Source: Perognathus longimembris pacificus (taxonomy: Eukaryota > Chordata > Mammalia > Rodentia > Heteromyidae). From it: 64,000 nt of DNA. The notes below the pieces were generated by a model. The model ran no database searches. It had not been told where the DNA came from and saw nothing but the letters and a program-made list of their open reading frames with translations. This document shows positions 1-10,090 of the stretch, one piece after another; position 1 is the stretch's first letter, and each line of letters opens with the position of its first letter. Location: contig NC_063170.1 of NCBI RefSeq assembly GCF_023159225.1, forward strand, positions 26,934,301 to 26,998,300. The letters run 5' to 3'. The translations under genes and the position numbers were made by a program.

Positions 1-621
1 TAAGTAATTAAGCCAATGGAGTAACAAGAATTATGTCCATGGTATTTTCTTCCTCTGAAATAAATGAAACATAAACAAAAAAAAAACAACCCAGAAGCCA
101 AAATTCAAGCAGAAGTCAATAAATTTTAGCAATTTTATCACTTATTTTTAATTTAATCATTTAAAGCTGACTAATTTATATCTCCACTGACAAAGAACTT
201 TACAAATAAAAGTTGACTATAATTACCAAGTATGTTGTGATGCTTTGATATATGTATATATCATTAAATGAGCACTGCAAACCAGCTAACCTACTTATCA
301 TTTACATAGTTCTCTTTTTTGAAATTTTTGAGAACATTTAAGATCTATTTTAACACATTCAAAGTAGACAGTGATGTGTTGTTCTCTAAAGTTACCATGT
401 GTATTATATGTCCAGAATGGAACTGAAGGTTTCAACCTTTTGTCCACCATGATCTCATCCCACCTCCCATCTTCTGGCCTCGAGTGACCACCATTCTTCT
501 ACTTCCTTGAGTTTGAATTTAGAAAAATTCCACATTAAAAAAAATAGAACATACAGTATTTGTCTTTATGTGCCTTATTTTGCTCAGCTTAATATCTTCC
601 ATATATATCTACTTTCTCTTG

Positions 622-624
<3 letters not shown>

Positions 625-668
<44 letters not shown>
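625..668 (+). repeat. (TG)n microsatellite
   Basis: About 22 uninterrupted TG units inside the ancient L1. Alternating purine-pyrimidine DNA of this length can form Z-DNA and is usually length-polymorphic. Confidence 0.98.
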
Positions 669-669
<1 letters not shown>

Positions 670-1102
670 ACCATGATCCATCATTAATAGATACGAGGTA
701 TTTCTACATCATGATGCTGGTGGGCAGTGTTGCAATAAACAGGAGGTGAGATATTTCTTCAAAGTTTCTGATTTTGTTTCCTTTGGCCGTACTCAGAAGT
801 GTGCCTACTGCATCATAAAGTAGTTCTGTTCTTAGGGTTTTTTTTTTTCCTTCAAGGAAACTTTATACTGTTTTACATAATGGCTATACCAATTTACATT
901 CTCATCAGTAGGAAGCAAGGGTTTCCTTTTCTCTACTTCCTTAAATGACTCTTTGAGATCTGGTATTCTGATAACAGTCTTTCTCACTGGAAAGAAGGGA
1001 CATCTCATTGTGGTTTTGGTTTTCATTTTTTCTGGTGACTACCCTTCCATATATCTGTTGGTCATTTGCATATCTTTTTGAAGGAAAATATTTTTATTCT
1101 AA

Positions 1103-1104
<2 letters not shown>

Positions 1105-1149
<45 letters not shown>
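1105..1149 (+). repeat. (GT)n microsatellite
   Basis: About 22 GT units, directly abutting the A-tail side of the minus-strand SINE at 1151, as if it grew from that junction. Confidence 0.98.
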
Positions 1150-1150
<1 letters not shown>

Positions 1151-1152
<2 letters not shown>

Positions 1153-1347
1153 TTCCTGGGGCTGGTATTCAGGGCTTGGGCACATGATGCTCTATGACTT
1201 GAGCCACAGATTCATTTCTGGCTTTTCTTTATGCAGATAAGAATCTCAGGGACTTTCCTGCATAGACTGACTTTAAACCGCAATTCCGAGATCTGTCTCA
1301 GTCTCCTGAGTTGCCAGGATTATAGGCATGAGCCACCAGTGTTGAGC
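1151..1347 (-). mobile_element. 7SL-left/Geo-right dimeric SINE, minus strand
   Basis: Reverse complement shows a 7SL/B1-like left half ('ggctcatgcctataatcctg' type start near 1340) followed by the right half with 'tggctcaag'-type motif, read backwards as 'gacttgagccaca' near 1178. Diverged; inserted in the ancient L1. Confidence 0.75.
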
Positions 1348-1665
1348 TTCTTCTCTATTTTTAATTGAATTGTCTTTTCACTACCAAGGTGGATAAATTT
1401 CTCATGTATTTTATGTACTAACCACCATCACATGTATGGGTTGATCCCCTTTCTATGGGTTTTCTCATTTTATTGTTTCATTTGCTTGCAGAAGCTTTTT
1501 AGTTTAATGTGGTTGTGTTTATTTTTGCTTTCGTTGGTGGTTTTTGTGACATATTCCAAATATCAGTCAAAGGCTTTTTTTCTATAATATTCCTTGAATA
1601 ATTTATGGTTTCATGGATTAAATTTAAATATTTAATCAATTTAATTCATAGCTTTGTAACATTTT

Positions 1666-1868
1666 ATTTTGTAATGTTAGGAATTGCACCCAGGGCCTAG
1701 ACATACTAGACAAGTACTCTAACTCTTGAGCCACACTCCAACATTTTTATTGTTATTATTTTTGAGGAAGAATTTTGCAAATTTGGCCCAAGCTGGCTGC
1801 AAATTGGAGATCTTCCTATCTCTACTCCTGAATAGCTATGCTTACAGGTATGCATCACCAAGTCTGGC
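1666..1868 (-). mobile_element. ID-like plus B1-like SINE, minus strand
   Basis: Antisense ID signature ('ctctaactcttgagccacac' near 1717) followed by an antisense B1-like portion ending in 'gcatcaccaagtctggc'. Old and diverged, inserted in the ancient L1. Confidence 0.65.
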
Positions 1869-2116
1869 TTTTTTGTAACCTATTTTGAATCATGGACGTG
1901 TGTTACCCTCAAGGTCTTCTTTCTTAAGATTTTAAGGCTATTGAAGATATGTGTAATTCTATATGAATTTTAGAGTTTCTTTCCTATGTTTGTGAAAAAT
2001 GGGCCTAGAATTTAAAATTTTAATTTTTTATATTTTTTGTTGGTGGTAAACTCGATATGCTCACTCATTCACTTTGCTCAAGTCTAACATTCTCTACTTG
2101 GTCTGTCATTTTTCTA

Positions 2117-2232
2117 GCTTGGTGCAGATGGAGTCTCATGGGCTTTTCTGCCCAGGCTGTCTTCAATTGAGATCCTCCAGATTTCAGCCTCCTGGACAGT
2201 TAGGAGTACAGGTGTGAACCAGTGCCTACTGG
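2117..2232 (-). mobile_element. B1/7SL-like SINE monomer, minus strand
   Basis: Antisense B1-like arm: 'agtctcatgggcttttctgc', then 'gatcctccagatttcagcct', then a degraded 'ggtgtgaaccagtgcct'. Inserted in the ancient L1. Confidence 0.7.
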
Positions 2233-3024
2233 AATTTTGATAGGGATTTTTTTTTATTTTGATGTTGCTGTCACTTTGGGTAGCATGGGCACTTAACATT
2301 ATTAATTCTTCTGATCCATGAACATGGGGTATTGATTTATTTTGTTCCTTCTTCAACTTCTTTGATCAGTGGTTTATAGTTTTCACTGTGCAGATTCTTA
2401 CATTCTCAGGTGTCTCACTTCCTTGAATTAAATTTACTCCCAATATTTATTGTTTTAGTCAAATGAGATTATCATCTTTGTTTCTTTTCTTAGTTCAGTT
2501 AATGTATAGAAATGAAACGGATTCTTATATATTCATTGTGTATCCTGAAAATGTGTTGAATTTATTAATTTTAACAGCTTGATCTTTAGATGTTTCTCTA
2601 TTTGAGACCATGTCATTTCCAAACAGAACAATTTCACTTTTCTGACTTAGATGCTGCTTTTTTCTGGTTTAATTACTATGACTACAACTTTTGGTATAAT
2701 GCTAAACAGAAGTACTAGGAGTGTTACTGGCCCTATCGGGAACATTTAGCTTTGCACCACTGAAGATGATGTTAACTTTGAGCTTGACACTTGTGTCTTT
2801 GTCATTGAGGTGCATCCCTTCCATAACAGTTTATTGAGTCTTTTGTCATGACAAATGTTGGATTTTGTCAAACACTTTTTCTGCATCTATTGAGATGATG
2901 GTTGGTTGTTTCCCTTCAATATGATGATATGGCCTGTCATATTTATTGATTTGCCTATATTCAACAATCCTTGGCATCTCAGAGATAAGTCCACTTGATC
3001 ATGGTGAATAATGGTGAATAACTT

Positions 3025-3314
3025 TCTTTTTCAGCAGTACTGGGGTTTGAACTCAGGACCTCATGTTGCTGGCCCTTTTTGCTTTAGTTATCTTTTTTCT
3101 GGATAGGGTTTTACATATTTCCCTGGGCCAGGCTCAGACTTTGATTTTCTTAGCTATATTTTCTGAGTGGCTGGAATTGCAGCACAATATGCCAACACCT
3201 GGCTTATTTTTTGTGAAGGGATCTAGATAACTTTTTTTCCCAGGCTGCCTTTGAGTAGTTATCCTCTTGACCCTTTTCTTCTTAGTAGCTGGTGTGAGCC
3301 AAAGCACCTGGCTA
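3025..3314 (-). mobile_element. ID-like and B1-like composite SINE, minus strand
   Basis: Starts with antisense ID/Geo-like 'actggggtttgaactcagga', continues into two antisense B1-like arms, each ending in a decayed '(ca)cctggct' motif near 3200 and 3310. Inserted in the ancient L1. Confidence 0.65.
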
Positions 3315-3452
3315 AGCTTCATATCAACTATTTAAAAACATACTTGATATTAACTCCATCTTCTTGAATGTAAGACTTATTTTGTGGCTTAGCACATGCA
3401 TGATATACCCTAGAAAATGTTTTGTGTACATCTGAGAAGAATATATATTCTG

Positions 3453-3657
3453 GGCTGGGGATATGGCCTAGTGGCAAGAGTGCCTGCCTCGTATACATGA
3501 AGCCCTGGGTTCGATTCCCCAGCACCACATATACAGAAAACGACCAGAAGTGGCGCTGTGGCTCAAGTGGCAAGAGTGCTAGCCTTGAGCAAAAAGAAGC
3601 CAGGGACAGTGCTCAGGCCCTGAGTCCAACGCCCAGGACTGGCCAAAAAAAAAAAAA
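3453..3657 (+). mobile_element. IDL-Geo dimeric SINE with perfect target-site duplication
   Basis: Left monomer resembles tRNA-Ala/ID: 'ggctggggatatggcctagt' as A-box region and 'gggttcgattccccagcacc' as B-box region. The right monomer runs from about 3543 ('accagaagtggcgctgtggc') to 'caggactggcc' and then a 15-A tail. It is bounded by exact 16-bp repeats aagaatatatattctg at 3437-3452 and 3658-3673, so this is a clean L1-type retroposition into the ancient L1. The right monomer is nearly identical to other copies here, suggesting a fairly young insertion. Confidence 0.95.
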
Positions 3658-3908
3658 AAGAATATATATTCTGTTGATATTAGATAGAATACTTGTATAT
3701 GTCTCTTAGGTCCATTGGTATATTGTCTAAATTTCCTATTTCCTTATTGACTTCCTGTCTGGGTGATCTATCATCATTGAGACTTCTCCTACTATTATCA
3801 TAGGACTGTTCATTTCCTTTCAGTATTGCTAGCATTTTCTTCATATATCTGAGTACTCCAATGTTGAGTGCATATTTACAATAGATTTTCTTGATGAATT
3901 GACCTGAA

Positions 3909-4459
3909 ACAGAATGTATTTACATCAGCATACTTCTTATGAGTTGATTTCATACATGGAAGATTTCATACATGGTTGCAATAATATTCCTATAATAAAA
4001 TATGAATTAATGTACAGTTAGATCTTCAGCAGACTGGAATTCAAATGCAAACAATAGGATGGGGGCTGGGTACCTTGACCACTAGAACTTTGGGTCTGGC
4101 TCAGGAATGAAACCAGTTAGCTGCTTTCCGGGCCATGGCTACTTGAGAGAATAAAATCTATAGTGCTGGTGACTGAGTCTTCAATGCCTGTGTCCCCGGG
4201 GAGAGTCTTGCTTGGCCATGTGTATCTAAGCACACAACCTTGGTTACCCAGGAAACCAAGGCCAAGTGGGGCTGCATGCTTTGTCTGTAGTCCTCATGTT
4301 TAGTAGAGATGTTGCCAGAGCAGCTCAGCAGTGAACATCTTGTAGCTGAAGGATTCATATAGATTCCTTCACCAATGTGACAAATGTCATCAGGGGCAAT
4401 TTGTGGTGACAAACATCACTGAACACTGGAGCACATTGCTGTTCCTCTGAAGGTCTGTG
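3909..4459. other. Unique non-coding DNA
   Basis: No repeat or exon recognised. Contains a small direct repeat 'ttcatacatgg' near 3950-3976. The short open frames have no recognisable motif. Confidence 0.6.
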
Positions 4460-4700
4460 TGTAGTACACAAAATTCAATAAATGTTCATTCATGCAAAGA
4501 TTTGTAAAATGCCAACTGTGTTACAGACAGGGTGCTAGGATCTGAATAAACTGGTAGATGACACAGACATTGTCCCTGATCTCAGGGAGAGACAGATGTT
4601 AATTAATCTAGCAAACAAATAAACAAGTCAAGTTCAGTTGCTAATAAGGCTACAAAGAAGATGAAATGTAGAAGGAGATGCCTGACTTGTGTTGATAAAG
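4460..4700 (-). repeat. Ancient mammalian interspersed repeat (family uncertain)
   Basis: Resembles a widespread decayed element with landmarks 'caataaatgttcattcatgc', 'acagggtgctaggatctgaa', 'gacattgtccctgatctcag' and 'aataaacaagtcaag'. A similar stretch lies at 48505-49120. I cannot name the family without a library search, and the orientation is tentative. The following 4700-5083 holds nothing I recognise, although a 100-codon frame opens at 4768. Confidence 0.45.
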
Positions 4701-5083
4701 ATAGGGCAGAAGCCACTTAATCAAGGGAAGGGAAACCTGTCTGAGATGACATTAGATCAAGACCACAGTGCCCAGGAGGGAGCAAATCATGGCAGCATCT
4801 TCAAGGGGAACCTTCCACAGAGAGGGACTGTGTAAAACCTTTGAGAAGAATAAGGAGGCCTCTATCACTTTAAGGAGACTCATCTTCTACCAAGGCCAGA
4901 AAAGACAGGAAATAGAAAGGAACTGGTACATTAGAAGAGTTTTTAGAAAGAACCTTGAGCTGAAGGAAAACTACTGGGGGGTGGTGCTAGTCTATCAGCT
5001 GGGGGCCTTTAGTGGGCTGCTCATTTTAAGCCTCTGTTTTCCATTTAGACTCAATCTAGAAATGAGTTAGAATGGCTCAATGA

Positions 5084-5201
5084 TCTTCTTCTTCTTCTTC
5101 TTCTTCATCTTCTTCTTCTTCTTCTTCTTCTTCTTCTTCTTCTTCTTCTTCTTCTTCTTCTTCTCCTTCTTCTTCTTCTCCTTCTTCTCCTTCTTCTTCT
5201 T
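5084..5201 (+). repeat. (TTC)n / (GAA)n trinucleotide tract
   Basis: About 118 bp of TTC with a few CTTC/CTCC/CATC interruptions clustered at the 3' side. It is a pure pyrimidine strand opposite a pure purine strand, so it can form intramolecular triplex. Minus-strand reading gives a poly-glutamate open frame that is an artefact of the repeat. The flanking 5202-5570 is unique DNA. Confidence 0.97.
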
Positions 5202-5583
5202 TGCTATCAAACCTTTCATTTAAAGGGCACTTCAATGGGTTGTTAGTGTATAAAGTGAGAGTGTGAGCACAGTTAACCAATCCTGGATGAAGTGATGCTT
5301 AGAAATCCCTCCTTAGAACTCCCTCCTCCCAGCCACTGGTTCTAGAATTTTCAGAGCCAAGCAATTTTTCTGAGTCTCAGATCCAGGAATTGCCTTGCTG
5401 CTTTCTTCAAAACCTTCATGTTTAATTGTGATCCCTGAAGCCTCATTGATTGAGGCCCAGAATCCCAGGGTATTCTATCTCATTTGTGTGCTAACAGGTA
5501 GTGTCTGAGAAGTGTCAGACCAGCCAAGTCAAGGTGAGGGACTCTTCTCAGCCCTGAACACCACAGAGTCAAGACCCAACAGG

Positions 5584-5795
5584 TCAGGGGCTGGGAATAT
5601 GGCCTAGTGGTAAAGTGCTCCCCTCGTATACATGAAGCCCTGGGTTCGATTCCTCAGCACCACATAAACAGAAAAGGCCAGAAGTGGCACTGTGGCTCAA
5701 GACATAGAGTGCTAGGCTTGAGCAAAAAAGAAGCCAGGAACAGTGCTCAGGCCCTGAGTTCAAGCCCCAGGACTGGCAAAAACAAAACAAAACAA
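5584..5795 (+). mobile_element. IDL-Geo SINE with 13-bp target-site duplication
   Basis: Full dimer: 'ggggctgggaatatggccta' left arm from 5587, B-box 'gggttcgattcctcagcacc', Geo arm from about 5683 to 'caggactggc', then an (AAAAC)n tail. Exact repeats aagacccaacagg flank it at 5571-5583 and 5796-5808. Confidence 0.95.
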
Positions 5796-5808
5796 AAGAC
5801 CCAACAGG

Positions 5809-6350
5809 GACCTCAGGGAGGTTATGCTTACCTAATAGTCATACATCAAACGCCCGGCACCACAGATGAGCAGGAACTGAGCCCCAGATATATCTCCTGG
5901 ATTAGACCATGAAATAAGAGAAGACACCCTTGACCTACCTACTCTTTAAGTTTTGGGAATGTGTCATCCTTGCTATCATCCTTTATCTGGCTTTACTGTA
6001 AAACCAAGGAGAATTTGGGCACAGGTTTCAAGCAAGCAGCGCCTGCACTGTGCTGAGCTGGCAGCTTTGCTTTGGGAAGCACACTGGAGAAACCTCCTCA
6101 TCACTCCCCTGGACCCACATGCTCCTGTGGGAGTGATGAAGAGCCTATTCAATGCTTAAATGTGAAATATCATGTAACTACATTTTGAATTAGTTTCTCT
6201 GAGCACAGGGGGTGGGAATCTGATTATGTAAATAATGTATAAATCCCCAATGTAAAAGGAAAACTTACATCAGCCGCACTAGCTCCTCCTGAGCTCAGAG
6301 CTTGGGATGTGAAGAGAAAGCTGATTTCTTTAGGCAGATTCTCTTGCTTT
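5809..6350. other. Unique non-coding DNA
   Basis: No repeat, exon or RNA gene recognised in this stretch between two IDL-Geo insertions. Confidence 0.6.
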
Positions 6351-6367
6351 GAAAATTGCAAATGAGG

Positions 6368-6529
6368 GGGCTGGGGATATGGCCTAGTGGCAAGAGTGCT
6401 TGCCTCATATACATGAGGCCCTGGGTTCAATTCCCCAGCACCACATATACAGAAAACGGCCAGAGGTGGCGCTGTGGCTCAAGTGGCAGAGTGCTAGCCT
6501 TGAGCAAAAAAAAGAAAAAGAAAAAGAAA
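6368..6529 (+). mobile_element. IDL-Geo SINE truncated in the Geo arm, 17-bp target duplication
   Basis: The left ID-like arm is complete. The right arm stops after 'gctagccttgagcaaaa', where an A/AAAG-rich tail begins, so the distal third of Geo is missing. Exact 17-bp repeats gaaaattgcaaatgagg occur at 6351-6367 and 6530-6546. The missing end with an A-tail suggests internal priming on the A-rich 'gagcaaaaag' of the SINE RNA. Confidence 0.93.
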
Positions 6530-6546
6530 GAAAATTGCAAATGAGG

Positions 6547-6760
6547 CCAGGCACCGGTGGCTCATGCCTATAATCCTAGCTACTCAGGAAGCTGAGACCT
6601 GATGATCATGGTTAGCCAGCCCAGGAAGGAAAGTCTGTGAGACTCATCTCCAATTAACTACCCAAATGCTGTAAGTGCAAAAGTGGTTCAAATGGTTTAG
6701 AGTCTTGAGCAAAAATGCTCAGTGACAGTTCCCAGGCCAAGTTCAAGCCCCAATACAAGT
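6547..6760 (+). mobile_element. 7SL-left/Geo-right dimeric SINE
   Basis: Begins 'ccaggcaccggtggctcatg', typical of a 7SL/B1-derived left arm, with 'atctccaattaacta' at its end, then a Geo-like right arm with 'agtcttgagcaaaa' and 'caagccccaatac'. It starts on the base after the target repeat of the upstream IDL-Geo. Confidence 0.85.
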
Positions 6761-6800
6761 GTGCTCCCCCCATGTGTGCACGTGTGCACATGCACAAATA

Positions 6801-6808
<8 letters not shown>

Positions 6809-6861
<53 letters not shown>
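6809..6861 (+). repeat. (CA)n microsatellite
   Basis: About 26 CA units immediately downstream of the SINE, with a degenerate CA/TGCA lead-in from 6770. It probably derives from the SINE tail. Confidence 0.97.
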
Positions 6862-6862
<1 letters not shown>

Positions 6863-7459
6863 GCAAATGAGGGAAGCAGAGCTATGTGACACAAGGTAAA
6901 AAGAATGTGGAACAAGGGTCCAGAGCCTTTACTTCAACTACAGGCTGCACCTTTTGTAATCTTGGATAAACCCTTGGTTTTTCAAGACTTCCGCTTCCTC
7001 ATCTGATTCAGTTGGGCCACAAAGCCCTGGTGCTTTCACCTCTGAAGATGTGACAAAGATCAAGCAACATGACTTATGGTTTGTCAAGCAATGGAATTCA
7101 AGGCACAAAGTCACTCTGCCCACTGTTTGGTACCAATCTGCAGTGAGATAAGGACAGGAAGTAATAGTAACATTTCAAATCTTTTATAGCGATTCAATGC
7201 TGTAGTGACATCGAATGTGTGGATGGGAGACTTGCATTATTTGCTGGGTTGTAGGGCAGTTTGGGTGCCGTCAGAGTCATATGGTAAGTGGGACCTGGCC
7301 CGTGTGTCACACAGCCAGACAGAAATCTGTCCTTCCTCACAAATACTCAGAGAAACCCTGACACTGATTCTTACTTCGATATTCTTTCCCCTCAATTAGG
7401 GAAATATGTAATTGGATGAAACGTGGTGTGAATAATTGATAAAATAAAGTTGGTGGCAG
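6862..7459. other. Unique non-coding DNA
   Basis: Nothing recognised apart from short chance open frames. Confidence 0.55.
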
Positions 7460-7545
7460 AGGAAGGGCTAATCTTGATGAGCTGTTTATTTGCTCTGTGA
7501 CTTAAGGTAAGTCACTCTTCTCTCTGGGCCCTGAGACCATACATA
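7460..7545 (+). repeat. Probable MIR fragment
   Basis: 'ctctgtgacttaaggtaagtcac' region followed by 'ctctctgggccctgag' resembles the MIR core. Short and diverged. Confidence 0.45.
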
Positions 7546-7644
7546 ATCTCTTATGGAGCCTTTCTCATGTTAATAAAGGTGATGGTACATGATCAAGAAC
7601 ACCAGAATTTCTATTAATAGAAGATAGCACAATTGGCTAATGAA

Positions 7645-8097
7645 TTAAATGAGGGATTGAGAGTTGTGGTTGACCATAAGAGTAGCCACAGTCTGGCACT
7701 CCTCCCTATATCCATCCCCTTTGGTATAATTTTCTGGCTCTCTCATTCAGCAGCAGAACCCACCCTTCTGTTCCCCTTTATGAGAAGCCTGTGACAGTGT
7801 GGCATGGGTGGGTTTCCAGTTCTAAGCACAGGTCTTATGAGGCTTTCATGTGTTCTAATGGATTCCCGCCCAGCTGCCATGTGAACAAGACGTGAGCTGC
7901 CCCACTGGAGGCCATCTTTGATTACTCAGCCCCCAGACACCTTGACAGTTCATTGTAGATTGGCAAGTGAGTCCAGGTAAGCCTAGAAGGATCACCCAAG
8001 ATTAATCTGTGGGTCCAAATCGTAGGTTCAAGGAATCATCTGTTAAATAAACGCTTATCTGGGATTGTTTCTTATGTAACAAAAGCTAATTGACATA
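7645..8097 (+). mobile_element. MLT1-like MaLR LTR
   Basis: Resembles an ERVL-MaLR LTR: 'ctggctctctcattcagcag', 'gctgccatgtgaacaagac', a 'ggaggccatctttgatta' segment, then 'ttaaataaacgcttatctgg' (decayed polyadenylation area) ending near 'aaaagctaattgacatac'. Old, no recognisable target duplication. A solo LTR. Confidence 0.6.
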
Positions 8098-9169
8098 CAA
8101 AGTAGGGCGGTGATTGTCACTGGATATGTTGGCAGAACACCAAACCAAGTAGAGGTAGATCACCCTCTGGCTTTCCTTCATCTCTCCCTCCCATGCCAGC
8201 CTGAAAGTGGCTTCCAGTATCCCAATCCCTCCCAAATGAGTTGTGCTCTTTGAGAAAGTGACCACATGTTAAGTGATAAGATCTGTGAGCATCTGGTAAA
8301 AGAGGAGGTGCACCCCTTGGGAACAATGCCCCTCTCCACATCATGTGCTCCCTGTAGTATCTGAAGACACTTGTGAACACCACTGCCAAGGTTCTAGATA
8401 TAGACCCCACTTTTCTCTTCAACTTCTCCAAAACTTATTCTCATGCTCCACTGTTGAAACACCTCAGTCTTCTCCCTCTGTTCTTAAGGATCTTTCTAAT
8501 GTTACCAATTCATCAACACAAAACAATGTTAGAACAAGAATCCGTTAAATATGTCACATACTCCCTAGGAATATCTTCCCAACACTCTCACCCCTGGTGT
8601 CTCAGGCAGTGATCTTAGCAGCTCCAGGAAGCCATGTGGAAAGGCCCATTGCATCAGCTTTTCTGCTGGGGGGAACGAACCCTGGAGCCAGGAGCACTCA
8701 GCCAGGCGAGGACAGGTGAAAATTCTCAGCAACTGACTCTAGAGATGTGATGTGCTCATGGTAGCACATCCCACTGGGACATGCTAGTCCTATGAGAGCA
8801 GTACCAGAAGGCCCATGGAGCTGAAAGGACCACAGAGATCACTGTTGAGGATCAATACTGAGGCCAAGAGGTTGGGCATGTAGGATCTCCTGTTGGAGGA
8901 TCACACTCCTGAGACTGACTGCAGTATTTTAGTTTTAACCTCATTTAAGAAAATCCCATCATTAATTGCAGCAGTCTATATATAGCCTTCTTTTCTCTCT
9001 CTTCCCCAAAAGGAAGGGATCGCAGAATGTTTCACACAGTCCAAACTTAGAATGATTTACACTTCATCTTAAACATGCCAGTCTATACCTTTCACAGCTA
9101 AACACAATGGTTGAACTTTTATTTTTAAAACAACCAAAGGAAAATGAGTCTGACCTGACGCCTTGATGT
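8098..9169. other. Unique non-coding DNA
   Basis: No repeat or exon recognised. The overlapping plus-strand frames near 8345-8612 have no domain signature and no supporting splice context. Confidence 0.55.
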
Positions 9170-9250
9170 TCTTTGAACAAAGTCAATAAATATTTATTGA
9201 ACTCTTACCAGGTGTTATATTTTATCCTAGCACCAAACACTGATGAGCAC
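9170..9250 (-). repeat. Ancient repeat fragment (MIR/L2 type)
   Basis: 'caataaatatttattgaact' followed by 'accaggtgttatattttatc' resembles the common antisense tail of mammalian-wide repeats. Too short for a family call. Confidence 0.4.
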
Positions 9251-9387
9251 TACGGAGGATTTCCCTGAAATATTGTCTTGCTTTTGATGCTTTGCAGAAT
9301 GTGCTTCCCAAAGAGCCCTCTGTGTCTATGTGTACACAGGACAGAGGGAAGTCAAATTAAAACCATTATTTTAACAAGAAGAAAGTA

Positions 9388-9466
9388 GAGCTAAGGGTGT
9401 GGCTCAAGTGGTAGAGCACTTTCCTAGCAAATGCAAAGCCCTGAGTTCAATCCCTAGTACCATCAT
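9388..9466 (+). mobile_element. ID-type SINE monomer (tRNA-like)
   Basis: 'gctaagggtgtggctcaagt' A-box region, 'gtagagcactttcctagcaa', then B-box 'ccctgagttcaatccctag' and an A-rich end. Monomeric, without a Geo arm. It is a useful comparison for the Geo monomer. The L1 tandem at 9483 sits right behind its tail. Confidence 0.85.
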
Positions 9467-9482
9467 AAAAATAAAGTTGAAT

Positions 9483-9898
9483 CTGTAGCTTCTATTATTG
9501 ATGATGTTCTTGTATCACCTTCCTGTGGTTGTACCTACACTATCTCTGTAATCTTATCTGAGTATATTGGAAACCGTGTATACTGGTATTGGAAGTAAGA
9601 AATTGAAAGGGAATACCAAATTTGAGAGACACAGGGTAAAAAAAGACAAACAACTACAAAAGCAATACTTGCAAAACTGTTTGGTGTAAATGAACTGAAC
9701 ACCTCCGGGGGGGGGGGGAGGGAAAAGGGGGGAGGGAGGGGGTATGAGGGACAAGGTAACAAACAGTACAAGAAATGTATCCAATGCCTAACGTATGAAA
9801 CTGTAACCTCTCTGTACATCAGTTTGATAATAAAAATTTGAATAAAAAAAAGAAAAATAAAGAAAGAAAAACAAGAATAGGGGAAATGCAAAAAAAAA
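9483..9898 (+). mobile_element. L1 3' UTR end (first of two head-to-tail)
   Basis: Starts 'ctgtagcttctattattgat' and runs through 'aaaccgtgtatactggta', a G-rich purine tract at 9708-9743, 'atccaatgcctaacgtatga' and 'cagtttgataataaaaattt', then a long A-rich tail with the non-L1 stretch 'acaagaataggggaaatgc' and a run of As. It shares the target-site repeat with the next element, so both probably arrived together. Confidence 0.9.
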
Positions 9899-10090
9899 AA
9901 AAAGCAATACTTGCAAAACTGTTTGGTGTAAGTGAACTGAACACCTCCGTGGAGCGGGGGGAGGGAAAGTGGGAGGACGGAGGGGGGTAGACAAGGTAAC
10001 AAACTGTACAAGAAATGTATCCAGTGCCTAACGTATGAAACTGTAACCTTTCTGTACATCAGTTTGATAATAAAAATTTGAAAAAAAAAT
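9899..10090 (+). mobile_element. Second truncated L1 3' end in tandem
   Basis: From 'aagcaatacttgcaaaactg' it repeats the last ~190 bp of the upstream L1 tail: purine tract at 9955-9988, 'taacgtatgaaactgtaacc', 'cagtttgataataaaaattt', A-tail. ataaagttgaat at 10091-10102 matches 9471-9482, upstream of the first copy, so the repeats enclose both elements. Confidence 0.9.

Larger units (their letters stand above)
195..3908 (-). mobile_element. Ancient LINE-1 (3' UTR plus much of ORF2), minus strand
   Basis: Read on the minus strand this follows a mammalian L1 from 3' UTR into ORF2, very decayed. The plus strand shows antisense L1 landmarks in the right order: the 3' UTR (230-520), the last part of ORF2 around 690-1100, the 'cagaagctttttagtttaatg' region near 1490, the 'tttctgcatctattgaga' region near 2880 and the 'tatattctgttgat' region near 3663. 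Many stops and indels make it a dead copy. It is broken by GT microsatellites at 625 and 1105 and by SINEs at 1151, 1666, 2117, 3025 and 3453. The old L1 followed by younger insertions gives a relative chronology. Exact ends are estimates. Confidence 0.85.

Noticed and set aside
3453..3530. tRNA-Ala gene look-alike
   Set aside because: A/B-box words belong to the ID arm of a SINE with target repeats and A-tail; no intact tRNA fold is needed to explain it.
5077..5280. Poly-glutamate protein on the minus strand
   Set aside because: Translation of the GAA tract.
9535..10059. 174-codon minus-strand open frame, the longest in the window
   Set aside because: It lies antisense through the tandem L1 3' ends, and its Pro/Leu/Phe-rich repeats come from the purine tracts and A-tails.
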